Shown here: positions 1 to 7,704 of the stretch, in pieces
Numbering within the stretch: position 1 is the first letter of the stretch
Layout: the number at the start of each line of letters is the position of its first letter
Assembly: GCA_041394885.1 (NCBI GenBank)
Contig: JAWKHI010000003.1
Location: 1 to 64,000, forward strand
Source of the DNA: DSOI01 sp041394885
Lineage (GTDB): Bacteria; Acidobacteriota; Terriglobia; Bryobacterales; Bryobacteraceae
Reading direction: 5' to 3'
Length of the DNA stretch: 64,000 nucleotides
The notes under the pieces: generated by a model
What the model saw: the letters and a program-made list of their open reading frames with translations, nothing else
Database searches by the model: none
What the model was told of the DNA's origin: nothing
Position numbers and translations under genes: made by a program

Positions 1-30
1 AAACCAGCAAACGAAACCTTCGAGGTTCAG

Positions 31-519
31 GTGGAATCGCACTCGCCGGACGAGTCAACCGGCGAGCGCGCCACTCTCGGCGAGACCGCCCCGGAAAGCG
101 AGTTTTGCGGAAACAAAGCCACCGCTACCCCGGCTCACCTCCACCCCGCTCCCGCCGGACACCCGGACTCCGGCCTCGCCTCCGCCGAATGCGATCCACC
201 AGCGGCCAGCCTACTCACCGCGCAGGGCGACAACCCCGTCAGCCCCTCCGGAAACGCGTTTTGCGGAAACAAAGCCACCGCGACCCCGGCTCACCTCCAC
301 CCCGTTCCCGCCGGACACCCGGACCCCGGCCTCGCCTCCGCCGAGTGCGATCCTCCAGCCGCCAGCCCACTCACGGCCCAGGGCGACAACCCCGTCAGCC
401 CCTCCGGAAACGCGTTTTGCGGAAACAAAGCCACCAGCGGTCCACTCGATGCTTCTCCACGTGCATCCGAGGATCGCGCAGAGGAGACAAGCATCGCGCT
501 AAGGAGAAAGGACGCGTGA
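31..519 (+). CDS. Tandem-repeat protein coupled to terminase-like gene
   Basis: A 162-residue protein read from a GTG codon; the true start could lie left of the window. Its core is two complete 52-residue repeats beginning FCGNKAT (residues 25-76 and 77-128) plus the first seven residues of a third copy, rich in Pro, Ala and Gly. The two full copies differ at nine positions in DNA; six of these are silent third-base changes in this frame, which argues that this frame is the translated one. Its TGA stop overlaps the GTG start of the terminase-like gene (GTGA), and a strong ribosome binding site (aaggag, 501-506) lies inside its end, so the two are probably co-translated. I do not recognise the family and assign no function; it could be a disordered or DNA-associated accessory protein. 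Confidence 0.5.
   Translation: MESHSPDESTGERATLGETAPESEFCGNKATATPAHLHPAPAGHPDSGLASAECDPPAASLLTAQGDNPVSPSGNAFCGNKATATPAHLHPVPAGHPDPGLASAECDPPAASPLTAQGDNPVSPSGNAFCGNKATSGPLDASPRASEDRAEETSIALRRKDA
103..436 (+). repeat. 156-bp direct tandem repeat, 2.1 copies
   Basis: Exact period of 156 bp: the core ttttgcggaaacaaagccac occurs at 103, 259 and 415. Copies 1 and 2 are complete; copy 3 stops matching after the 21-bp core. The period is a multiple of three and the repeat is in phase with the 31-519 reading frame. Confidence 0.95.
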
Positions 520-2015
520 TCTTTCGCGACAACCCGAGCTTCAAGCCAACTCCCGTCCCCCGGCCCCGCATTCCGCGCCGCGGCCGGGCCGCGCTACAAC
601 TGTCGAAGGCGAAGTCCGTCCTCACACCCTCTGCCCACGCGCCGTCCGCCGTTCCCACGTCCGCCGATCCCATGTCTGAAATCCCGCCCAGCGCCCTCGA
701 GTTCGCGCATCGCATCCTCCAGTTCCCCCTGGATCCCACGCAGTCCCAGATCCTCGCCGCCGATCCGCATCGCGTCCTCATCTGCTGTACACGCCAATGG
801 GGCAAGTCCACCACCGCCGCCATCAAGGCGCTGCACCACGCGCTCACCAATCCGGGGTCGCTCACCTTGATCGCCTCCCGCACCCGGACCCAGGCCACGG
901 AGTTGCTCCACAAAGTCACTCTCTTCGCCCGCTCCGTCGGCGTCCCCACTCCTCGCGCCCCCGGCCATCCAACGTCCCTCCTGTTGCCTTCCAGCGCGCG
1001 CATCATCGCCCTCCCCGGTGACCCCGCTTCCATTCGCGGACTCTCCGCCGCTTCCCTCCTCATCGTCGACGAGGCCGCCTTCGTCCCCGATGACCTCTAC
1101 CACGCCCTGCGCCCCATTCTCGCCACCACCAACGGCGCCATCTGGCTCCTGTCCACGCCCAACGGACCCCGCGGCTTCTTCCACGAAGAGTATGTCTCCA
1201 CCGGTGACTGGACCCGTTTTCAGGTCACCGCCCTCGATTGCCCCCGCATCTCGCCCGAATTCCTCGAGGAAGAGAAAAGAAAGCTCGGCCCCGCCCTCTT
1301 CGAGCAGGAGTATCTTTGTAAGTTCTCCGCGCAGGCTGGTTCTTTCTTCGATCTCGCCTGTTTCCACGACACCCCGCCCCCCGGCCCCGAATACATCGAT
1401 CGCTCCGAGGAACCCCGCTACTTCGTCGGGTTTGACCTCGGCCAGCGCGACTCCCACTCCGCCGCCGTCGTCCTCGAACTCCTCGTCGTCAATACCCACC
1501 GCCGGGACCCCGTCACCTACGACTTCATCGTCCGCCACGAACTACACGTCCGCTCCGTCGAGCGCTTCCCCCTCAACATGACCTATAGCGACACAGCCCG
1601 GCGCCTCAAGGCCATCATCGCCGGCCTCCCCTCCCGCGCCTACGCGCATCTCGCCATGGACGTCACCGGCTGCGGAGCGCCTTTCTTCGAGGTCCTCAAT
1701 CGCATGGGCGCCATCGGCGTCGGTGTCGACAAGGTCGCTCTCACCTCCGGCGGCCGCGTATCGTTTTCCAATGGATTTCACCTCATTCCCAAAAAGGCCA
1801 TCATCCACGTGCTCAACGAAATCGTCACCAATGGACGCTTCCACATCCCCCTCAATCTCGCCAACCGCAAGCTCCTGCTCGACGAAATGGAGTCCTTCCG
1901 CGCCCGCCCCACTCGCTCCGGCTCCACCCGCTACAACTCCGCCCAGACCGATGACCTCGTCATGGCCCTCGCCTTCGCCGCCTGGAAAGCCCGCAAGTAT
2001 CTTCCGCTCGATTGA
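516..2015 (+). CDS. Phage terminase large subunit-like ATPase/nuclease
   Basis: Predicted 499-residue DNA-packaging-type motor protein. The ATPase half has the terminase-style Walker A R-Q-W-G-K-S (R93-S98), Walker B L-I-V-D-E (D185, E186) and a downstream L-S-T-P-N-G coupling motif. The C-terminal half has the RNase H-fold nuclease pattern: D307 in F-D-L-G, D382 in M-D-V-T-G-C-G and the pair D479/D480 near the end. All catalytic positions are present, so it looks functional. I choose the GTG at 516 because it has an aaggag ribosome binding site and overlaps the preceding stop; an ATG at 672 is an alternative giving a 447-residue protein that begins close to the ATPase domain. No portal, capsid or protease genes are visible nearby, so this is an orphan terminase rather than a recognisable prophage. 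Confidence 0.85.
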   Translation: MIFRDNPSFKPTPVPRPRIPRRGRAALQLSKAKSVLTPSAHAPSAVPTSADPMSEIPPSALEFAHRILQFPLDPTQSQILAADPHRVLICCTRQWGKSTTAAIKALHHALTNPGSLTLIASRTRTQATELLHKVTLFARSVGVPTPRAPGHPTSLLLPSSARIIALPGDPASIRGLSAASLLIVDEAAFVPDDLYHALRPILATTNGAIWLLSTPNGPRGFFHEEYVSTGDWTRFQVTALDCPRISPEFLEEEKRKLGPALFEQEYLCKFSAQAGSFFDLACFHDTPPPGPEYIDRSEEPRYFVGFDLGQRDSHSAAVVLELLVVNTHRRDPVTYDFIVRHELHVRSVERFPLNMTYSDTARRLKAIIAGLPSRAYAHLAMDVTGCGAPFFEVLNRMGAIGVGVDKVALTSGGRVSFSNGFHLIPKKAIIHVLNEIVTNGRFHIPLNLANRKLLLDEMESFRARPTRSGSTRYNSAQTDDLVMALAFAAWKARKYLPLD

Positions 2016-2076
2016 ACGTGTTCGGCCCTTCGCCGGGCTGCCCCGCGGTCGAGCGCCGGCGGCGCTCAGCCCCAGG

Positions 2077-3336
2077 CTATTTCTGGTACTGCGCCGTCTC
2101 CGACAACGAGACCCTCTCGCTGGTGTTCACTTCCAGCCGGAAGGTCACATTCGGCGATGCGTTCCGGTAAATGACGCTCCCGTTGCGCAACTGCACCGCG
2201 TCGAGCGGCACCGTCTTTGACGCTCCGCCATCCTGGATCGTCAACTGGCCGCTGGTCGCATTCTCGATCGCCGCCGAGGATCGATCCCATCGCAGCAACA
2301 AGCCCTCGCCAGACGGCGCAATCGATACGCCGAGCGTGTACGGGGTCTCCGGCGCCGGCCCCGGCAACCGAAGCCCAACGCTCGCGGTCACCAGCATCCC
2401 CAACACCAACCCCACCAGCACGAACACGAACGACAAAGGAATCCAGACCCATCCGGTCTTTTGACGGCGGCCGGACGCGGCGTCGCGCGTGGCCGTCGGG
2501 ATGCCGAATCGGAGTTGATCCGGCGTCATCGAATCTTGCGTCAGCGTATTGCTCGCTGATGCCATAGGAAGGCCTCCTTGTTCTGCAAATGATAGTGCCG
2601 GCGGCCCCGAACGCAGGTGCTTGATCGCCGGCGACGGCTTCGGCGGCGCCCCGAGGTTTAACTCGGTCAGCCCGCGCCGTTCCGCCCGTTCCCGGTGTTT
2701 GCCTTCCGGCGTCCCGCCCGCCGCGATTCCGCCGCCGTACCCCTCATCACCGGATAGCTGTCCCGGATGGAACGGGAACTCGAGATAAGTGGCATCGGAC
2801 TTGAATCCCCCCGCTTCCCGGAAAAACAACGCCCCCGTCGCCGTCCGCGTGGCAAACGGCTTCACCAACAGCGCGATCGCGGCCGGATCCCGGAAGTATT
2901 GGCCATAAATTGCCTGATCTTCCTCCGTCATCCCCAACCCCTCGCGCGTGTGGCTGCGGTAAAAACCCACCGCAAAGGTCCGCTTCCCTTCCGCATGCGC
3001 CCACCGCGCCAGCGTGTCTTCAAACAGCACCTGCTCCTCGTCGCAAAGCAGCCACGCCGGCCCCTTGCTGTGCTGGCAGGGCACCGGCTCGAAGTCCTCC
3101 ACCACCACCCGGTACCCCTCCGCCGACACTTGCACGGACCCCCACAGGATCCCGCCCATCTCCACGCCGCGCCGGGGAACCACCCCGAACCCGCGCATGA
3201 TCTCCTGCAGCAGCCGGTCGACGAGATCGATCTCCAATTGCACGGAAACCGGCTTGCCCGGAACCGCCCACAAATACGACCGGCGCGGCGCAACTGCTGC
3301 CTGATCCATCGTTTCCATCTTGCCGTCGTCCGTCAT
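2077..3336 (-). CDS. MPN/JAB-like domain membrane protein
   Basis: 419 residues. The N-terminal part (about 30-165) resembles a JAB/MPN metalloprotease fold: E59 in E-M-G-G-I-L-W-G, then S128-H129-T130 and D140 spaced like the H-x-H-P...D signature. The first histidine of that signature is an arginine here (Y-R-S-H-T), so zinc protease activity is doubtful and it may be a catalytically dead binding version. A low-complexity linker is followed by one membrane helix (about 297-322) and a C-terminal beta-rich region that looks like a fibronectin-type or similar domain. Topology would place the MPN part in the cytoplasm. It is divergent from rsmI across a 180-bp gap, so the two probably share a promoter region. 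Confidence 0.6.
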   Translation of the reverse strand: MTDDGKMETMDQAAVAPRRSYLWAVPGKPVSVQLEIDLVDRLLQEIMRGFGVVPRRGVEMGGILWGSVQVSAEGYRVVVEDFEPVPCQHSKGPAWLLCDEEQVLFEDTLARWAHAEGKRTFAVGFYRSHTREGLGMTEEDQAIYGQYFRDPAAIALLVKPFATRTATGALFFREAGGFKSDATYLEFPFHPGQLSGDEGYGGGIAAGGTPEGKHRERAERRGLTELNLGAPPKPSPAIKHLRSGPPALSFAEQGGLPMASASNTLTQDSMTPDQLRFGIPTATRDAASGRRQKTGWVWIPLSFVFVLVGLVLGMLVTASVGLRLPGPAPETPYTLGVSIAPSGEGLLLRWDRSSAAIENATSGQLTIQDGGASKTVPLDAVQLRNGSVIYRNASPNVTFRLEVNTSERVSLSETAQYQK

Positions 3337-3516
3337 CGAGTTTCCTTACCCACCGCAGCCGGACAGGTCCTCTAAGAGCTTCTCACACGGCTCCTCCGGC
3401 CCCAATTGGGACTATTTTCCTATCGGTCGATTAGGTCAAAAGCTTGAGGGGTGGCATACTTAATCCTTAACCGGAAACCAGCTCCCATACATCTCTCCAC
3501 AGGCAAGACCCGGCAC

Positions 3517-4248
3517 ATGGATCCCAGCCTCTATCTCGTCGCTACGCCCATCGGCAATCTCGAAGACATCACCTATCGCGCCGTGCGCACCCTCGGCGAA
3601 GTCACCCTCATCGCCTGCGAAGACACGCGCCAAACCCGCAAGCTGCTCGAACACTACAATATCGGCACTCCGATGGTCAGCTACCACGAGCACAACGAAA
3701 AAGAGCGTAGCGCCGATCTGGTTGCCCGCATCCTGGCCGGACAATCCATCGCCCTGGTCTCCGACGCCGGTACGCCGCTCATCTCGGACCCCGGCTTCCG
3801 TCTCGTCTCTCGCGCCATCGCCGCCGGCGTCCCCGTCATTCCCATCCCCGGCCCCTCCGCCGCCCTCTCCGCCCTCGCCGCCAGCGGACTCGCCGTCGAC
3901 GCCTTTCGCTTCGGCGGCTTCCTTCCGCCCAAGTCCGGCCAGCGGCGCCGCGAACTCGAACGCTGGTCCGCCTCCACCGACACCCTCATCTACTACGAAG
4001 CCCCACATCGCCTCTGTGAGACCCTCGCCGACATCGTAGCCGTCATGGGCCCGGCCCGGCCGGTCACCGTCGCCCGCGAAATCACCAAGCGCCACGAAGA
4101 GTTCTTGCGGGGCGCCTGCGCCGAAGTGCTGGCCGATCTCTCCGCCCGGGATGCCGTCAAGGGCGAGATCACTCTCCTCATCGGGCGTGGCCCCGCCTCG
4201 CCGGAGAAGCCGATCCCGATTCCCTGCGGCGGGCCATTGAGGCCATGA
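3517..4248 (+). CDS. rsmI: 16S rRNA 2'-O-ribose C1402 methyltransferase RsmI (C-terminus frameshifted)
   Basis: Tetrapyrrole-methylase-fold SAM enzyme that 2'-O-methylates C1402 in the ribosomal P site together with RsmH. Family hallmarks are clear: L-V-A-T-P-I-G-N-L-E-D-I-T near the N-terminus, C-E-D-T-R-x-T, S-D-A-G-T-P-x-I-S-D-P-G and P-I-P-G-P-S-A. I start at ATG 3517 because it directly precedes the conserved first strand; an upstream in-frame ATG at 3451 would add 22 unconserved residues. The reading frame ends early with a 10-residue non-homologous tail. The missing C-terminal helical region continues in the -1 frame to a TGA at 4344, so the sequence appears to lack one base somewhere around 4190-4215. 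It could be a sequencing error or a real mutation; the core is intact. Confidence 0.9.
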   Translation: MDPSLYLVATPIGNLEDITYRAVRTLGEVTLIACEDTRQTRKLLEHYNIGTPMVSYHEHNEKERSADLVARILAGQSIALVSDAGTPLISDPGFRLVSRAIAAGVPVIPIPGPSAALSALAASGLAVDAFRFGGFLPPKSGQRRRELERWSASTDTLIYYEAPHRLCETLADIVAVMGPARPVTVAREITKRHEEFLRGACAEVLADLSARDAVKGEITLLIGRGPASPEKPIPIPCGGPLRP

Positions 4249-4346
4249 TCGCCTCCGGCACCCCCACCATGGATGCCATCAAACAGGTGGCCCGTGACAA
4301 CAATCTCGGCAAGCGCGACGTCTATCGCATCTGGGAGGATAAATGA
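4249..4346 (+). other. Displaced C-terminus of rsmI in the -1 frame
   Basis: From about 4215 the -1 frame reads D-S-L-R-R-A-I-E-A-M-I-A-S-G and ends with L-G-K-R-D-V-Y-R-I-W-E-D-K and a TGA at 4344-4346. This is the usual RsmI C-terminal ending. The stop overlaps the sulfatase ATG (ATGA), as expected for two coupled genes, which supports this being the true end of rsmI. Confidence 0.75.
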
Positions 4347-5695
4347 ACATGATCGATCGAAGAGGTTTTCTCGCCGCCATGGCAGCCGGCGCCACGGCCC
4401 GCGCCCAATCCGATCCCCCACCCAACATCCTGCTCGTTCTCTTCGACAAGTGCCGCACCGATGCCTGGAGTTGCTACGACGAACGGCCCGGCGCGGCGAC
4501 CCCGCACATCGACACTCTGGCGAAGCAGGGCACCCGCTTCTCCAATGCCTTCACCCCGGCCGCGCTCTGCGGACCCGCCCGCGCGTCCATGCTCACCGGC
4601 AAATATCCCCACGCTCACGGTCTCCAGCGCAACGTCTATTCGGCCCCCCGCGGCAAGGTCAACACCAACTACCCCGAACCGATCGCCGACCCCTTCCGCG
4701 ATGGACGCTTTCGCCTCTGGGACAACTTCCCATTCCTGCTCAACAACGCCGGTTACGCCACCGGCTGCGTCGGCAAGTGGCACCTCGGCCCCGGGAATCC
4801 GGGCTTCTTCGATACCTTCAAGGGCTTCAACTCGCTGCTGCGCCACTGGGTCGGCGAGCCCCACAAATCCCGCTACCGGCCCGACATTCACACCGACGAG
4901 GGGATCCGGTTTATCGAGTCCAACGCCGATCGCCCATGGTTCCTCTACCAGTCCTACTACGCGCCGCATGAGCCGCTCGATCCGCCCAAGGAGTTCGCCG
5001 CCCGTTTCGCCGGCCAGGAAAACGCCGACTACTACGCCACCGTCGCTCATCTCGACCATTGCGTCGGCCGCCTTACTGACACCCTGCGCCGCCGCAACCT
5101 GCTCGACAATACCCTCGTGATCGTAACCACCGATCACGGCCGCACCTGGATTGACCGGCCTGGCGCCGCCGAAGGCATCAGTCTCTCCTATGAAGAGGTG
5201 GCTCGCATTCCCATGGTGATTCGCTATCCAGAACTGTTCCCCGCCGGCAAGGTCTGGTCGAGCGGCGTCACTACGGCGGATCTGATGCCTACCGCACTCG
5301 AGGCCGCCAACGTCAGCGCCGCGCTCGGCCCCCCCGCCTTCGGACTCTCGCCCGCCATCCAAGCCACGTCCCTCGCCGAACGCCTCCGCGGCCCGGACCG
5401 CTGGCAGTCCGCCGTCATCATGCAGAACATCCCGCAACGCGGCATCGACGGCTCCTACTACGAGGAGCGCGCCGTTCGCACCGCGCGGCACAAACTGATT
5501 GTCCGTAAGTTCGAAGTCCGGCCCGAACTGCGCGACGGGGAATTGTACGATCTCGAAACCGATCGCGGAGAGTCGCGCAACCTCTACGCGGCCCAACCGG
5601 CCCTCGTCCGCGATCTCGCCGGCCAGTTGGCCGCCTGGGGCCGCACCAACGGCGATGCGCTGGCGGTGGAACTGGGGGACTGGGCCCGCCGCTGA
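4343..5695 (+). CDS. TAT-exported sulfatase (formylglycine type)
   Basis: 450-residue member of the alkaline-phosphatase-superfamily sulfatases, which hydrolyse sulfate esters of polysaccharides or small molecules. The N-terminus has a twin-arginine signal (D-R-R-G-F-L followed by an Ala-rich stretch ending A-R-A-Q). The active-site motif C76-G-P-A-R80 plus the S-M-L-T-G-K-Y-P tail marks C76 as the residue converted to formylglycine by FGE. Metal-binding motifs are visible: N-I-L-L-V-L-F-D-K near residue 30 and V-T-T-D-H-G further on. The classic first metal site D-D is D-K here, a common variant. The substrate cannot be read from sequence. The start overlaps the rsmI stop; the natural end is followed by a duplicated 17-bp segment. 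Confidence 0.92.
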   Translation: MNMIDRRGFLAAMAAGATARAQSDPPPNILLVLFDKCRTDAWSCYDERPGAATPHIDTLAKQGTRFSNAFTPAALCGPARASMLTGKYPHAHGLQRNVYSAPRGKVNTNYPEPIADPFRDGRFRLWDNFPFLLNNAGYATGCVGKWHLGPGNPGFFDTFKGFNSLLRHWVGEPHKSRYRPDIHTDEGIRFIESNADRPWFLYQSYYAPHEPLDPPKEFAARFAGQENADYYATVAHLDHCVGRLTDTLRRRNLLDNTLVIVTTDHGRTWIDRPGAAEGISLSYEEVARIPMVIRYPELFPAGKVWSSGVTTADLMPTALEAANVSAALGPPAFGLSPAIQATSLAERLRGPDRWQSAVIMQNIPQRGIDGSYYEERAVRTARHKLIVRKFEVRPELRDGELYDLETDRGESRNLYAAQPALVRDLAGQLAAWGRTNGDALAVELGDWARR

Positions 5696-5726
5696 ACAAT
5701 CGGTAAGGTTGAACAATCGGTAAAAT
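5693..5726 (+). repeat. 17-bp tandem duplication at sulfatase stop codon
   Basis: The segment tgaacaatcggtaa occurs at 5693 and again at 5710 (period 17). The first copy contains the sulfatase stop codon, the second lies just before the Uma2 gene. Confidence 0.85.
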
Positions 5727-5735
5727 GGAGAGGTT

Positions 5736-6296
5736 ATGGCATCGCTCCGATCGCCCAACCTAACCGTCGAGGAGTATCTGGCCGCCGACCGGGTCGCCGA
5801 GTTGCCCAGCGAGTATCACGACGGAGAGATGTTCCAGATCGAAGCAGCGACGGTGGTTCATGGGCGCCTCGTCGTCAATATCGGGCGTCGCCTCGCCGAG
5901 CAGTTGGAGAGCAGCCGCTGCGCTATTGCCGCCCAGGTCCGCGTGCGAATCAACGCCACGAAGTACGCATTCCCGGACCTCATCGTCTATTGCGGAAAGC
6001 CCGCCACTACCGACGCGCACCAGGACACGATCACCAATCCGAAGGTCATCGTCGAGATCCTCTCCCCGACCACGGAAGGCTACGACCGCGGCGCCAAGTT
6101 CGACCTGTACCGCGAACTGCCTTCGCTCGAAGAGTACGTCCTGGTGTCGCAGGACAAGCAGCGCATCGAGACGCTGCAGCGAACCCCGGAAGGCGACTGG
6201 CTTCTGAAGCGGTTCGAAGGATCCGAGACGCTCGTGGCCATCCACGCCCTCGATATCTCGTTCCCGCTCGGCGGCGTCTACGCCGGAGTCTTCTAG
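5736..6296 (+). CDS. Uma2 family PD-(D/E)xK endonuclease-fold protein
   Basis: 186 residues, the usual length for the Uma2/DUF820 family. Visible landmarks: L-T-V-E-E-Y-L near the N-terminus, G-E-M near residue 30, the nuclease acidic residue in F-P-D-L-I-V and the E...K pair in V-I-V-E-I-L-S-P-T-T followed by G-A-K-F-D-L-Y. The family is predicted to be restriction-endonuclease-like; it is expanded in cyanobacteria and present in acidobacteria, with biological role unknown. It stands alone between the sulfatase and a convergent DUF1501 gene. Confidence 0.88.
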   Translation: MASLRSPNLTVEEYLAADRVAELPSEYHDGEMFQIEAATVVHGRLVVNIGRRLAEQLESSRCAIAAQVRVRINATKYAFPDLIVYCGKPATTDAHQDTITNPKVIVEILSPTTEGYDRGAKFDLYRELPSLEEYVLVSQDKQRIETLQRTPEGDWLLKRFEGSETLVAIHALDISFPLGGVYAGVF

Positions 6297-6314
6297 GCGG
6301 AAGCCAGCTCTCGA

Positions 6315-7691
6315 TCAGGCCAAAATATCCCGCACCACATTTCCGTGCACGTCGGTCAGCCGAAAATCCCTCCCCGCATGCCGGTAGGTCAACTTCGTGT
6401 GATCGAATCCCAGTAAGTGCAGCGCCGTGGCGTGGACGTCGTGGACGTGCGTCCGCTTCTCCACCGCCTTGAACCCGAAATCGTCAGTTGCCCCGTAAGT
6501 CATCCCGCCCTTCACGCCGCCCCCTGCCATCAGCATCGTGAATCCGGGCGTGTTGTGATCCCGCCCCTGGCCTAACTTCTCCAGCCCGGAGTTCTGTATC
6601 ATCGGCGTCCGCCCGAACTCGGATCCAACCAGGATGAGAGTCTCCTCGAACAACCCGCGCGACTTCAAATCGTCCACCAGCGCCCCGATGGCTCCGTCCG
6701 TCTTCTTCGCGAGCGACGCATGCACTCGGATGTCGTCGTGGTTGTCCCATGGCTGCCCGTTCCCGTAGAACACCTGCACCGCGCGCACGCCGCGCTCCAC
6801 CAGGCGTAGCGCCAACAGGCATCCGCGCCCGAAGTCGGATATGTCGTAACGCGCCCGCACATGATCCGGCTCTTTCCGGATGTCGAACGCATCGGTGGCC
6901 TCGGCCTGCAAACGGAACGCCGCTTCCATCGACTGCACCGCGGACTCCAACTGCGGCTGCTCGCCCACCCGCGACAGATACTTCCCGTTCAGCCGCTCGA
7001 GCAATCCCAGTTGCCGCTTCTGCTCCGCCGCCGAGAGTTGCTGGCTGTTGCGCAAATTCGGAATCAGCTTCTCCGGCTCCACGGCCGAGTTCTGTATGTG
7101 AACCCCGCCGTAGACCGAAGGCATGTACCCCGCGCTCCACAGCGACGACCCCAGCACCGGAAAGCCAGGACACAGCACCACAAAGCCCGGCAGGTTCCGG
7201 TTCTCACTGCCCAGCCCGTAGGTGATCCAGGCGCCCATCGACGGACGACCCGGCAACTGGTGGCCGCAGTTCATCAACTGCAGCGATGGACCGTGGTTGC
7301 CGGAATCGGTATACATGGACCGGATCACACAGAAATCGTCGATCCTCCGCGCCACCTCGGGAAAGATCTCGCTCACTTCTGTCCCGCTCTGCCCGTGGTT
7401 GCGGAATTCCCAAGGCGACCGCATCAAGTTGCCCGACGCCCGGTCCGTCTTGATCTTCGATCCCGGCATCGGCTCGCCGTCGTGCTTCACCAGCGCCGGC
7501 TTCGGGTCGAACGTATCCACGTGGGAAATCCCGCCGTTCAGAAACAGGAAGATGACGTGCTTGGCCTTGGCCGGGAAATGCGGCTGCCGCACCGCCAACG
7601 GATCCATCGAAGCGCCCGCCAACTCGCCCTGCAAGCCCACCAGCCCGAATCCGCCGCCCAAGCCCTGTAAGAATGTTCGCCGATCCAGCAT
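6315..7691 (-). CDS. DUF1501 protein, TAT-exported
   Basis: 458 residues with a twin-arginine start (L-D-R-R-T-F-L-Q-G-L-G-G-G). It belongs to DUF1501, which shares the alkaline phosphatase/sulfatase-like fold; typical segments are F-L-F-L-N-G-G-I-S-H-V-D-T-F-D-P-K-P, the S-E-F-G-R-T-P-M motif and the terminal G-R-D-F-R-L-T-D-V-H-G. It lies 13 bp downstream of a DUF1549/DUF1553 gene on the same strand. These two families nearly always occur as pairs in planctomycetes and acidobacteria and are thought to act together in the periplasm on unknown, perhaps carbohydrate, substrates. Confidence 0.92.
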   Translation of the reverse strand: MLDRRTFLQGLGGGFGLVGLQGELAGASMDPLAVRQPHFPAKAKHVIFLFLNGGISHVDTFDPKPALVKHDGEPMPGSKIKTDRASGNLMRSPWEFRNHGQSGTEVSEIFPEVARRIDDFCVIRSMYTDSGNHGPSLQLMNCGHQLPGRPSMGAWITYGLGSENRNLPGFVVLCPGFPVLGSSLWSAGYMPSVYGGVHIQNSAVEPEKLIPNLRNSQQLSAAEQKRQLGLLERLNGKYLSRVGEQPQLESAVQSMEAAFRLQAEATDAFDIRKEPDHVRARYDISDFGRGCLLALRLVERGVRAVQVFYGNGQPWDNHDDIRVHASLAKKTDGAIGALVDDLKSRGLFEETLILVGSEFGRTPMIQNSGLEKLGQGRDHNTPGFTMLMAGGGVKGGMTYGATDDFGFKAVEKRTHVHDVHATALHLLGFDHTKLTYRHAGRDFRLTDVHGNVVRDILA

Positions 7692-7704
7692 GTTCGCCCC
7701 CTCG

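Noticed and set aside
103..436. CRISPR-like array
   Set aside because: Repeat unit of 156 bp is continuous without spacers and is in coding phase.
105..515. N-terminal extension of the terminase-like gene to ATG 105
   Set aside because: The extension is an Arg/Pro-rich alternative frame of the 156-bp repeats; silent-site analysis favours the 31-519 frame, and the GTG at 516 has a good ribosome binding site.
594..1538. Long minus-strand open frame opposite the terminase-like gene
   Set aside because: Acidic, Gly/Glu-rich translation with no domain; it mirrors the high-GC third positions of the real gene on the plus strand.
4322..5758. 478-codon minus-strand frame opposite the sulfatase
   Set aside because: The plus-strand sulfatase has complete motifs and a signal peptide; the antisense frame has no recognisable feature.
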